Below, piece after piece: positions 25,217-36,715 of a stretch of DNA of 64,000 nt (the stretch's first letter is position 1; each line of letters starts with the position of its first letter). Source of the DNA: Populus alba (lineage: Eukaryota > Streptophyta > Magnoliopsida > Malpighiales > Salicaceae); assembly GCF_005239225.2 (NCBI RefSeq), contig NC_133301.1, positions 1,989,001-2,053,000 of the forward strand, written 5' to 3'. A model generated the notes under the pieces. The model made no database searches and had not been told where the DNA came from. It saw only the letters and a program-made list of their open reading frames with translations. Both the position numbers and the translations under genes were made by a program.

Positions 25217-28200
25217 TTTTTCTGCTGATACTAAAAAGATGTTTAGGGGCATGGAGCAAATGCTTCAATTTTCATTTCCTCATTTTGCAGAAGTTACCTT
25301 ACTACAAGTCAAGATAGGTATGTCTATTTCTGTTACTCTACTTCTTAAACTGGAGAATTCCATCTTTACATGATCTTTTAATTATTTGAGAAACTGAACT
25401 TCCTGTTTTAACATGATTTAGTTATAGGCTCAAACAATGGCATGCTAAACACAAACTTGTTAATTCTTTAGAGAATGATGATTTGATTATTCAGATTCAG
25501 TTTCTGTTTGAATCTATATGAAGAAGTGGCAAATGTTAACAGGGATGGGATTTTTAGCTAGCATACCTTAGGAAAGGGGATTAATAGCAATATATTTGCC
25601 TGCAAAATGAACTTCGATGTGTCACAGAGCTGAATTCATGGCATCATAGGAAGTAAAACTTCAAGTTCTGATGAGGAATGTGATAATTTGGAGGTATCAT
25701 CTCCTTGAAAAAAAATAGCAATTTAGAGTAAAGAGAAGCGTCTAGGGTATTATCAGCAAAGAAACTAGCAACAACCTATAACCGGTGTCATGTCATATGG
25801 AAGCAGAATTGACTTATTATTTGTAACACGAACTCCTGAGTTTATTTCCTGTTTGCTTTTTTCAGACATGAGGTCATACTCTGGAATTGTAATTTATTTG
25901 TTGTGATTCTCATGCACTGGGTAGAAACTTGACGTTGGAGACTATTTGGTTAATCTGAGCCGGCTGAAAAATGAGAACGATCCCCTGTCCTTGGGGTTCA
26001 GGGCCATTTTACTTACCTTGGATTGCCGGATAAGATACCTTTCAAGATGTGAAATAGGATTACATTTAGTTCATGGAGAATTACTACTGTGACTAGGTAT
26101 TGAATTGGTGGAATTAATTAGGGCATTGACAGTGCAATGTCTACTAACAGGGTCTTGTTATTTAATGCCATCCTTGACATGTTGGGGAATGTAAGATTGA
26201 CAGGATATTCTAACTCTTTTCTTGATTTGCATTGAAGATTTCTTGGTGTCTCGGAAGGCTAGGGATTGAAACTTTTGTTAGTCCAGTGGAGGATCAGAAT
26301 GCATGCTTGTGTTTATTTGTTGGATTTCTATCTGGAACTTTTAACTTAATTTGTTCGCCTCTTCAGTATTCAATTATCTACCGAGTTACCGGTTCTGTTA
26401 CACCTTAACGAACACAATACTGACAAGACTTGCTCTTTGGTTCTTTGTGATTGCAGGTATTTTTAAGTCCTATACTCTCACATCCAGCACATTGTTTGCT
26501 CTGGGGGCAAATGATGGACGTCTGTGTGTATTCTTGGTTTGGAATGTGAGTCAAGTTTGGTGATTGATTATGAAGCTGGTTATATAAGCCACTTTTGATT
26601 TTCTTTTCATACAGTGTAGTTGCTGCAATTCACAGCTGATTGATTTATTCATTTCAAACAATAAAAACCATCTTGTTCTTCATTTGTAGAGGCTCTGTGC
26701 CTGCTATAGATTTGTTAGTCTGCACTCTTGTATAACAATTCGTTCCTTTTTATGAAATAAAACAAGTCTCGGTATAAGTGGTGTTCTTGCATTGCATCAT
26801 CCAGTCTCTCTCTCGAGTCTATATGCTAGCCTGCTTATTTGCTGACACAATTTGATGAAGACAGTTTGCAGGCTTGATATGAACAGCCCTAGAGGCTCAG
26901 CTGTGATCTTTGCCCTTGAAAATCCTTGAGAAACGCATAGGAGATTATCTAGGGCATTCAATTTTCCTCATTGCTGACAACCTTCTACTTTGGAGCTCCT
27001 GTTCGTTTAGATCCAAACAAAATGGTTTTAAAAAACTGTGATAGGGTTCTTTTCTATAAAATGATACCTAAACTGCTCAACGGGTCTCTTAATCTTTTCC
27101 TTAATTGTATGTTTTGTAACAATATACTGAATTGACTTTGATTATTTGGCATGTTAACCTCTTTCATCTTATCAAACTCGATTTTTTTTTAAATAATATT
27201 ATTTTGATTTAAAAAAAATATTTTGATTGATCTAAATAAATTAATTAATCTGGTTTATAACTGTAATTTACCTCGAGTCAATTCTCAAATCAAATTTAAT
27301 AAATATTATTTATTCCGCTAAATATCATATGTAATGTGTGGTTGGCATTAGCTATTAGGTTTTTTTTTTTTTCTGAATATTACACTAAATAATATTTTCT
27401 TTTAATTTGATCAAGTCATGTACTTGGTTAAAACTTGGGGAGAAATTGGTAATTTCCCAGGGATCGATTATTAACATCTAAATAATATTTTTTGAAGTTT
27501 TATGAATGTCTGATTTTAATAAGATTATAAAAATTCATGAAGTTAAAAAATAGTTTCCAACTTTGAAATTTTTTGAAATATTCTTTAAAATAGATTTATT
27601 TTCAATAGCGTTTGTGAAAATTTTCATGTCAAAAATAATTTTTTTCATGAGATATCAAGTTTCCCTCATAAAAGAAATGTAAAACATAGTTATAAAACTT
27701 GAATGAATCTACTAACTTGATATCTAGATTAGTTTGAGTTAAAAAAAAATAAAAGCAAAAAACTTAATTGACCATGTTAAATAATTTGGTTGACTTAGCA
27801 CCACGATATGATCGTTCAAAACTAGACCTTCAACCTGTAAATATTTGTTTTTATTAAAACAATGTTATTTTAATTAAAAATTTTTTTTTTCTAGAAATTG
27901 ACATGAGTTGAACCAAGTTGGACTATCCTAGCCCGTGACTTGATTCGATCCTCTCGGGCTTTGTTTGGAGTCGGGTTTTACAACTATGAAGTGCAGGGCC
28001 ACAACCTTTTTAATTAAAGGGCAATAAAACAAGAACCTGAGCATTGCAAGTTAGAGCCCTTTTGTTTTTATGTTACATAAACGATTCTGAAAAAAAAAAT
28101 GAAATTTTTTTATTTTTTAGTTGTTTTTAGGTCGTCATGATATGTTTATGTTAAAAATAATTTTTAAAAAATAAAAAAATTATTTTGATATATTTCTAAA

Positions 28201-28806
28201 TAAAAAACACTTTTAAAAAATTTCCTAACAATTGTTAGGAACTAATTCTCCAATGTAATTGAATTTAATTATAATATTTGATTTGAATTTAATTGATAAA
28301 TAAGTTGAATTCACATGTTTTAAAAGAAATAAAATTCAATTCATTTTTTTTTTATATTACTCTTATTATTTTCATCTTATTTCTTCAAAGATGTTTTTAA
28401 AAAAGAGGGTTAGATGAATAATTTTTTCTCCATTGAATTGTAAATAAGAGGGATTGACTCTGATTTACTTTTATAGTATTTTTAGAGATTGAATGCCATT
28501 TAAAATTTAATTCTTAACACTCAAGAAAGTTCTAAACATAAGATTTTATTAAATTTTTTTAATTAAATTTAATTTAGATAGTTTCAAACATAATATTAAA
28601 CTAGCTCTTAGAGCCCATTTAATATTATAGTAATAGTTATTTTGTAAAGTAATTTTTACTTAAAAATACATAAAAATAATATTTTTTATTAATTTATTTT
28701 TAATATTAGTATATTAAAACAATATAAAAACATAAAAAAATTAAAACCAAAAATATTTTTTTTTAATTTTTACAAAAACAGTTTTTAAACAAATAGCACA
28801 AATATA
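25217..28806. other. 3' region of PHOX and following spacer
   Basis: The first 1.5 kb has a base composition like introns or UTRs and may hold a long or spliced 3' UTR. An AATAAA lies at 26756. No ORF here has a recognisable protein. From 27150 on it is AT-rich, with the ATAGTT-ended element at 27686-27987 and MITE-like copies at about 28060-28220 and 28620-28790. Confidence 0.5.
27686..27987. mobile_element. Short element with ATAGTT inverted ends
   Basis: The left end ATAGTTATAAAAC and the right end GTTTTACAACTAT are inverted repeats matching at 12 of 13 positions. The interior contains TTGACTTAGC and GAGTTGAACC-like words, as in the elements at 13366 and 52906. About 300 bp, non-coding; target duplication not evident. 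Confidence 0.55.
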
Positions 28807-28994
28807 TTTGGTAGTGTGGTAGAGGTTACTTTTCAAATAACTTTTTGTATCAAAATATATGTCAATAATATTTTTTTTATTTTTTAAAAATTATTTTTAA
28901 CATCAAAACAATTTAAAATATATAAATTATATTAAATTTTTAACAAAAAAAAAAAATAAATTTATTGGCAAAGAAACCGCGTTCCCAAACGGTA
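28807..28994 (-). mobile_element. MITE copy directly upstream of the HMA membrane gene
   Basis: The right end reads CGCGTTCCCAAACGG and the left end TTTGGTAGTGTGGTAGAGG. They form an imperfect inverted repeat of the TTTGGGAACGCGG type. Between them lies the shared AT-rich core in reverse orientation (ATTTTTAACATCAAAAC). The copy ends about 220 bp before the ATG at 29212, so it forms part of that gene's upstream region. Confidence 0.55.
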
Positions 28995-29211
28995 TTATCA
29001 TTTTCATGCACCGAATTTCATGTTTCCATTTATAGGTGGGCCACTGTCTGAAAAGAGCGAGCCTCTCTTGGGAGGATGAAAGAAGAACTACACGGTGGCA
29101 CTTTCGCCCATACGTTTCCTTTCTCCTTGCATTTTCTTTGTTCCTCAAAGCATCCATTATTCTGGGCCTTGTTTGTGATTTTTGTTTGCTGCAACGTTTT
29201 TGTGTTGTGAT

Positions 29212-31233
29212 ATGGAGGAATCAAAGCAAATCAACGTTGAGATATCAAGGGCAACGGCAGCAGAAGAAGCACAAGGAAAAGGGTTAGTGGATGGGATAAT
29301 GGAGGTTCAAGATGTCACAGAATCCTCAGGACCCCTTCAACCGAAGAGTCTTAACGGACTAGCCTCTGCCTCCAACTCTGCCTTTCGCCAGCGATTTGGG
29401 TTTAAGGAGAAGGTAGTCTCTTGTCCCGCCGAAAATAAGTGGAAAATAGTTTAGAGATAAACTTCTGTGTGTTTTCTTGCCCTTGTTAATTTCTAGTTGT
29501 AATATTCTATAATTATGCATATTTTAGACTTTTTTTCTGGATTGTGAATGCCATGTTGCTTTTCCGATCATGATGTTTGTAGTTGTTGTTTTGGTCTATT
29601 GCAGTCGAAGCTGGAACAGGTGGTAATCGAGGTAAACTTGGATAGTTCGAAGGCTGGTTACCTAGCCTTGAAACTTGCAGCTGGAATTGCAGGTAAACAT
29701 AGCAGTAAAGAGGATTTGCATTGAGCCTAATCTTACAGCTTAAATTTTTAGGTTGAATTGATTCTTGACAAATGAGAAATAATTGGATAACTTGCATAGC
29801 CAACCGGAGAAGCGCTTTTAGTCTCTATATTTGAGAATAAACTCACTATTCAAAAACCAAAAAAAAAAAAACCCTAACACATAGCCAATCCAATCTAATT
29901 CGGGTTCCATGCTCTGTCGCTGTTAGTTGTAGTAATGGTAGTTATACAGGCAATATGTTGTTTTTTTTTTTTTTTTGTGTGTGTACAATCAGGAAGTTCA
30001 TTAAGTTATTTCATCTTGTTGATGTGTTTATTTTGGGGAAATCAATAGGTGTGGAAAGTGTGGAGTTAGGAGGGCCAGATAGGAACCTATTGGAAGTGAT
30101 AGGAGATGGAGTCGATGCCCTTCATCTTGTAACCTTGCTACAAAAGAAGTTTGGAAATGCAAAGCTAATAAGCATGGGTCCTGTGAAGGAACCGAAGAAA
30201 GATACCATGGAAGATGAGCCAGTCCTGACCAAAGAAGAGGAAAATGAGCCAATGTTGCAACGCCCTGTTTCCTCATCCATTCCTCATTGTCTTGATCCTA
30301 TCAGTGAGGTTGAATGCTATTCCTGACTCTCATGTACCCTTGCTCCATTGTTTTGATTCAAGATAGAGTAAATAAAGTGTAGTTTAGGCGTTTCAATGGG
30401 CAATGCTCTTTACTATGATAACTTTGTTTGAGAATTGGCGGCCAAGCTAGTGACAATGGGTATTCAAACCTAACAAAAGAAGAAAAGCAGGATTTATAGC
30501 ATCTGAAATGTGCTTACTTTAAATGCAAATTAAGTTTGTAGAATTCAATTGTTCACTTATCATTAATATTATTATGTTATTTGTAATGGTACAGTCTGTA
30601 GTGGATATTGTTGAGACGGAGAAGCTGAATGGAGCAATGGAGATGGAGATGGAAACAAAGACAAAAGCTCATAGTAATCTCGGTCTGGAAAATGCAGAGA
30701 GTTCATGTACAAGTGTAAGAACTGCATTCTAGTTAATTCTGAAAAATGTTGCTTCTATAGTGTTTGATTGTTCTATATAATTTGTGGTGCAGAAAACAAC
30801 CCAGTGGACTCTACTAGTCACCAGCTTACTTCTAGAGGCTACATCTGCAATTTTTGATCAGTTGGGTTATGCATTAATCAGTATGGCGATGGCATTTGTA
30901 GCTTTGCTTCTTTCCATTCTTGATCTCATTTACAAGGCTCGAGAGAAAGGCATTACATGTGATGGGAGGAGCCTACTACCCTGTTTTTATCGCCATTCAA
31001 GTCACAATTTCCAGAATCGCAAGCCTTTTGGTAGTCTTGTTGAGTACTTTGGATTTGCTGGTGCTGTCTGGCAATGCTCTTACACAACAGTAGGGTATCA
31101 TTATGCTCGTCAGAACTTGGATAATCCAATCAAAATTTGTCTTCTACCTTTCATTTTTGCTCTGTGTGTGCTAATTTCTAAGTTAGTTAAGAGTGGCCAA
31201 CATGAACCATTGGTTGAACTTAAACCCACATGA
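29212..31233 (+). CDS. Membrane protein with a degenerate HMA domain
   Basis: Five exons (29212-29412, 29605-29692, 30049-30308, 30595-30714, 30793-31233) join in phase to 369 residues. Residues 1-67 are polar. Residues about 68-147 (KLEQVVIEVNLDSSKAG, GVESVELGG, LLEVIGDGVDALHLVTLLQKK) look like a heavy-metal-associated (HMA) ferredoxin-like fold. The metal-binding CxxC loop is absent, replaced by LDSSKAGYLAL. An acidic linker follows. The last 146 residues hold four hydrophobic segments (about 224-243, 247-270, 303-328, 336-355), predicted to cross a membrane. I know no name for this architecture. The exon 3 donor (GAG followed by GTTGAATG) is weak but gives the only in-phase join I found. 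A broken copy of its 3' end lies downstream. Function unknown; protein or ligand binding by the HMA fold is inference. Confidence 0.7.
30371..30376 (+). terminator. Possible internal polyadenylation signal
   Basis: AATAAA lies inside intron 3 of the HMA membrane gene, about 45 bp after the in-frame stop (TGA ending at 30326) met if the intron is not removed. It could end a short transcript that encodes only the HMA half. Confidence 0.35.
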
Positions 31234-32640
31234 GGTAATTTGTTTTTAGCAGATTAGAATATCATTTAATTGCATTAGTTCATGCATGATCTAGATGAGG
31301 TCAATAACGTAGACGAAATTCAAATTGTTCACACTGTAAACTGAGGAGAATAGAGTTCAAAAAAAAGGGACAATATTTGGATCATGTTGTAAGGAAATGT
31401 CAACAGTGCCAAAGTGAGTACCCCTTGCCCTCTCTTGATAGTTGAAGATCCTTGTGTTAAAGGGATCATTCTCATGCATATTTCCTTGTTCTGATGGTTT
31501 GCAAGAGTTCAATGGAACTGCATTAAAAGTCTACAGGGTTTTGGAGATGGTGTTGCTGGTATTCCATCTGTGCAAAATCCCCTGTAATCTGATCTGAGCT
31601 GAATATGATGGGAACAACTATGGGCTCTGTCTTGGTCTTTGCTCTTGTATATTGTATAAAAAACGATATTTTCTTATATAATATTTTTTTATATCTTTTA
31701 AAATAAAAAAAAAAAAAAACACGAAGCTGCTAAAACTCTAAGAAATCAATAACAATAATTGAGGAGCGGTTTTTGGAGTTTGGACTAGTGGTTATTTTAT
31801 AAAATGATTTTTATTTGAAAATATATTAAAATAATATTTTTTTAAAAAAATTTATTTTTAACATTAATCTATTAAAATAATTTAAAAAAATTAACTTCAA
31901 ATAAAAAAATTTCAAAATCCTTAAAAGAGTTTTTCCACGCAAAACAGTATACCTATAATAATCCAATCAAAGTGTCTTCTACCTTTTATTTTCACATTGT
32001 GTGTGGTCATTGCTAAGTTTGTCAAGAGCAGATCACATGAACCATCAATTGAGCCTCAAGGTTATTTACGTGGAGATCCTTGTGGCATCAAGAGATCATT
32101 TTTGCATTTTTTTTTTATTTAGATGTTAGGTTATTAGATCACTAGGTTTTTTTTTTTTTTTTTCAAAACAACATTAATTATTAAACAATATTGTTTAATT
32201 TTTTCTAATTATTTTATTTTTAATCCGGCTAACTTGTTGAGTTATTTAAATTTGATAAAATTAATAAATAATTTATCCAAGTTAAAACTTAAGGTGATTT
32301 TTTTTTTTCACGTTAACTTAAGGTCTGTTTGTTTCTGAGATTTACTTTTTAAAAAAATTAAAATTTTTTTTTATTTTTTTTAAATTAATATATTTTTAAT
32401 ATTTTAAATTATTTTAATTTGCTGATGTTAAAAAATAATTTTTTAAAAATAAAAAAAATCATTTTGATATATTTTAGTATAATTTTTTTTTTTTTAAAAA
32501 AAAAAAAATCGCAACTATATTTTTTTAAATTTTTTTTTTGAAAATGTAGTTTGGTATATGTTTATTAAAAATTTATTTATTTTATTTAAAATTAACTTTT
32601 AAAAAATAACTGTTATCTTAATACAGCAAATCACCACGCG
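31234..32640. other. Spacer with relic and MITE-like copies
   Basis: After the HMA gene there is about 450 bp of probable 3' UTR, then a MITE-like copy at about 31780-31930, the relic at 31950-32115, and further AT-rich MITE-like sequence at 32320-32610. No other gene is seen. Confidence 0.6.
31950..32115 (+). pseudogene. Broken copy of the HMA membrane gene 3' end
   Basis: AATAATCCAATCAAAGTGTC, then CTTCTACCTTTTATTTTCAC and GTGTGTGGTCATTGCTAAG, match the last coding stretch of the upstream gene (31117-31230) at most positions. A 2-bp loss after AATCCAATCAAA shifts the frame, so the copy is not translatable. A later piece, GGAGATCCTTGTG...GATCATTTTTGCAT, matches that gene's 3' region at about 31445-31480, so the copied segment ran into the UTR. 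It lacks all earlier exons and is probably a remnant of a local tandem duplication. Confidence 0.7.
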
Positions 32641-32928
32641 GGTTTAACACGATGCAAATGATAAAATTTAAAAAGAAAAAATCACAAGAACCCAACGTGG
32701 AAGCTGTCAGGCATCAACTCCACACAACAACAATTCACCAAAATCCAGCGTATCCTCTCACACTCCTCTACCGTCGACTTCACTACCTGTACTTTAATCT
32801 CTTCCGTTTCTCTCTCTCGAATAAAAAAAAGGAAAAAGAAATAAGGAACTCTCTCCCTTTCTTTTAAACTAATTTTTTTTCTCATTAATTAAAAAGAAAT
32901 TAGGGTTTTCTTCAAAATTCTGAAAAAT

Positions 32929-35404
32929 ATGGAGAAAATCAGAAGACCATCTCATGCCGGCTCTTGGTACACCGACAACCGTATGTCCTCACTCTCTCCC
33001 TTACAATTTTTATTATTTTTTTGAATCAATTATATTACTTTTTTTTTTTTTTAATTTTGTTGTTAATTTCAGCTAAAAAGCTTGAAGAAGAGCTTGAGGG
33101 CTGGCTGAGTGCTACTGGATTAACGAAATCTACTGATGTTCGCGGTGTTATTGCTCCGTATATTACTATTAATCCCTTATTTTTGCTCGATTGATTGTTT
33201 TTTTTATATGTAATTAATTAATTTGTTTTTTTTTCTTTTATTATTTTATTTTTTATGGCAAAATGGAGATTTTAGACATGCAGGCTACTCTTATTCGGGC
33301 CGTGCTGCTGCTTATGCTTTTGGAAATATTGATCCTACTAACATGTTAGTCAGAGAGTTTATTTTCTATTTGATTTATTTTCGGATTTTTTATTTAATTT
33401 TTGTTTATACACACACATCTATATAAATATGTTTTGTTATGATGCAGTGTGACTCTGTGGAAATGTGATACAGTGGTAGTGTTTATTTTTCTGGGTATCA
33501 CATTTCGGGGAGAGATTCTGATGGGGAAAGTAATGATTTTTTGTTGATGATAATCGAGAATTTTTCGTTTCGTTTTGTTTTTTTTAGCAAGCGGATATTC
33601 CTTCTTGGTCCGTCACACCATTACTATACACCAAAATGTGCTCTTTCAACAGCTACAGTCTACAAAACGCCCATAGGAGACTTACCTATTGATTTGGAAG
33701 GTACTGTACCTCCACGGTTTGGTTTTTTATTAAGATGGAATGCAAGTTTTGAATCATCATAGAAAAGTATTAGTTCATTTTAGCTTTCACTGTTGGTTTG
33801 ATGTTCTGTTGGTCCGTGTGATTGAACGAATTATGATCATTTTGGATCCTTTTCAGTCATTGAGGAACTTAAAGCCACAGGAAAATTTGAGTTGATGGAT
33901 CTTCAGGTTGATGAGGCTGAACATAGCATGGAAATGCACTTGCCTTATCTTGTTAAAATATTTGAAGGGTAATTTCTGCTGCATAGAGAATTTTGCTAAG
34001 TTGGTTTTGTTTGTGGCTCAACTTTACTGATTTATTTTTGTGTTTTGTTTATTTATTTGTTCATGGATTGCAGGCACCCAGTGAAAGTTGTACCCATTTT
34101 GGTTGGAGCTCTTCATACTGATAATGAGGCCATGTATGGCCGCTTGTTGGCAAAATATGTCGATGATCCAACTAACTTCTTTTCTGTCTCTTCAGATTTT
34201 TGTCACTGGGGTTCTCGGTATGTTCCGTTATAATGATGGTTTCATGGTACTTTTCTCCTTCTAAATGTCTTTGAATTTGTGGAGGAGGTCTACAATGGGG
34301 ATGACTCTTTAATTTGCTTCCATCTCACACGTACAATTGTGCCATGGACAATACTGAGTAACATTTGTTAGATTTCCTTTTCTTTTTCCTCATAATCAAA
34401 ATTGGAGGGTTGATTTCTTTTTTAAACTAATTTTAGCAATGCTTTCCTCAAAGCCTTGAAAGATCTATTGTTCAATTTGCTTCTATTGTATGTCTGAGAA
34501 GTTCGTTGAAGAACTTGATTGAATGTCAGATGCCTCTGAGCCCACTGAATACATTATGCGAAGGGGTCTTCTAATCTTTAAGATGAATGTATCTATATTT
34601 TGTTCAGTTAATGAATAGAGAAAAAAAATGTCATGGTATTTGATTATCACTGTATGTTGTCCATTTTTGTATCTGTATCTCTGTAAAGCATGATATTCAA
34701 CAAGTTGTGCTGACTGTTTACTCACAAGTCACAACCATGCACAATATGTTGTTGTGGTGCTGTTGAAATGCATTTGGTTCACCTTATGTATTTAACCATC
34801 TCATCAAGCAATCTTGACCTGTGTTTCCTTTATTAGGTTCCATTACACACACTATGACAAGAAATGTGGGCCCATACACAAGTCTATTGAGGCATTGGAC
34901 AAGATGGGCATGGACATAATTGAAACAGGGAATGCAGATGCATTTAAACAATATTTGTCGGAGTATGACAACACTATCTGTGGAAGGCATCCAATTAGTG
35001 TTTTCTTGCATGTAAGTGCCCAAATCTCTTAAAATTACCGAAATGGCTTGATTTCAGCACCATAAGATGTTTGCAGTGTCTTTACAGCTTTTTCTTCCAT
35101 TTTCTACAAGGAATTTCTGCCAGCCATGTTCTACTTCTATTTGATTGAATAATTCATGACAATTGCTCACACCTATCACAATTCTGTTTTAAAACGCTGT
35201 TAAAAACTTCTGGATATATTATTTCATGACCTTTAGTTTCTATTTTGCCATTTTGTTTGACATCTATGATACTTTCAGATGTCGAGTACTAGCTTGACAA
35301 AGATAAAGATCAAGTTCCTCCGGTATGAGCAGTCTAGTCAATGCAAAACAATGAGAGACAGCAGTGTCAGCTATGCATCTGCAGCGGCAAAGGTGGATGC
35401 TTAA
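32929..35404 (+). CDS. MEMO1: MEMO-like protein
   Basis: Eight exons splice in phase: 32929-32980, 33073-33157, 33276-33344, 33588-33700, 33857-33968, 34074-34217, 34837-35011, 35279-35404, giving 291 residues (human MEMO1 has 297). The start [17 protein letters not shown] and the blocks [56 protein letters not shown] and [11 protein letters not shown] are classic for this family, related to extradiol dioxygenases. The residues matching human copper or iron ligands are present: His47 (HAGYSYSG), the His of GPSHHYY (His79), and the Cys of ICGRHP. Human MEMO1 acts in cell motility and redox or metal handling; the plant role is poorly known to me. The C terminus is the plant form ending [12 protein letters not shown] next to MEMO recalls At2g25290-At2g25280 from memory. 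Confidence 0.93.
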
Positions 35405-36715
35405 AGCTGGGATATGTAGCATTTCCAATTTACTTGTGTGGAGGCAATTGACTTGAATCTGGAATATTGAGCATTTCAAATTTACTCGTGTGGAAGCAAT
35501 TAACAATTCAAACTTCTTTGAATTGAATGTATTGTCTAAATTTGAACTCGCATCTGCAAGAATCCATCTTGCAATGCATTCCCTGTTTATAGAGTGAAGT
35601 TAACAGTGAAGCCTGATTCCCCTTTCCTTGTTTGTTGTTCCAGACTCCTTTTCAAAATTTTAATGTCAACAGGTGAGTGCTTATGGTAATTCAATTGCTT
35701 TTGGGTGGCAGCGGCAGGGATGTGCCACCATTGTCGTGTACTGGAAAAGGCTAAGCAAGGTAGCGTAGCTCTTGACCAAAATAGGCTAGGATAAGAATAT
35801 AAATCCGAGGAAGAAATGATAGTTGTGGTGGTCAGGGGAGTAGACGAGCGCAAGTAGTACCTTCCGACTTCCGTGACAATCCTAATAAGAGCCAAGTTTA
35901 CGCTGGTGGAAGGTGAGGCTACCTGAATCCAATAGAAACCGACCTGAGCCTTCTTGAATGCGTAGAAAGTAGAAAATTTTTAGAACTAATTGAGTTCAGT
36001 TAAAACTTGAAAGAAAGAAGTCTTGAGTTGGGGTATGCATATTGCTTTACGATCTAAATCTGAAATAAATAACGAACTCTGAAATTTAAAAAAAATTATG
36101 TGTCTTATAGCTTTCAATCAGGTCCGAGAATGAAAATTCCATATCCGGTCGAGTTCAATTATGATAGTTATTACAAAACCCGATCCAAGGGTTGAAGATC
36201 GGAGAATTGTTGGCTTTCAAAGTCTCATTCATTTTGGACTATATTTGACTTCATAGACATAGCATGGCTTTAGATAAGTATATCTGACGAATATGGCTGG
36301 AAAAATAAAACAGAAGACGGGAAGAGTTCTTTCCCATTGTGTACGATCATGCACAAGCACAACAATTAGAGGAGGAGAAGAGGATTTAGCAGAGGACAGT
36401 TACGGCCGCAAGCAGTAGCTGATCACAGTTGTGCATGCCATAATGCAGGAGCATGATTTGTCAGAACCACCAGGCATTGCTTCTGTGGACGGCTAGGATC
36501 AGTGACTGCATGCAGCCACTACTCTCCGTGGCAAAAGCTCAAAAAACTAAAGGTAATGCATTTTATTTTTACAGACTAAGGCATATCTTATTGGATGATA
36601 CCATAAACGACTCTTAGGTATTCGTTACATAAAGACACAGAAATACAAATACAGATGGCCGGCCAATGTTTTCAATGTTCGCTAATTTAAAACACAGTTT
36701 TCATACGCTGAATTA
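35405..36715. other. Tail-to-tail spacer between MEMO and the TPL-like gene
   Basis: This 1.3 kb lies between two converging genes and must hold both 3' UTRs. It is less AT-rich than other spacers. A minus-strand ORF at 35587-35895 has a mitochondrial-leader-like start, but I cannot confirm it as a gene. No repeat is evident. Confidence 0.5.

Noticed and set aside
26351..26563. 70-residue ORF downstream of the PHOX gene
   Set aside because: Hydrophobic composition typical of T-rich UTR or intron sequence; no recognisable domain or splice partner.
33448..33540. Extra exon in MEMO intron 3
   Set aside because: The block after GATGCAG has no reading frame joining both neighbours, and the direct junction 33344/33588 gives the conserved [13 protein letters not shown] sequence.
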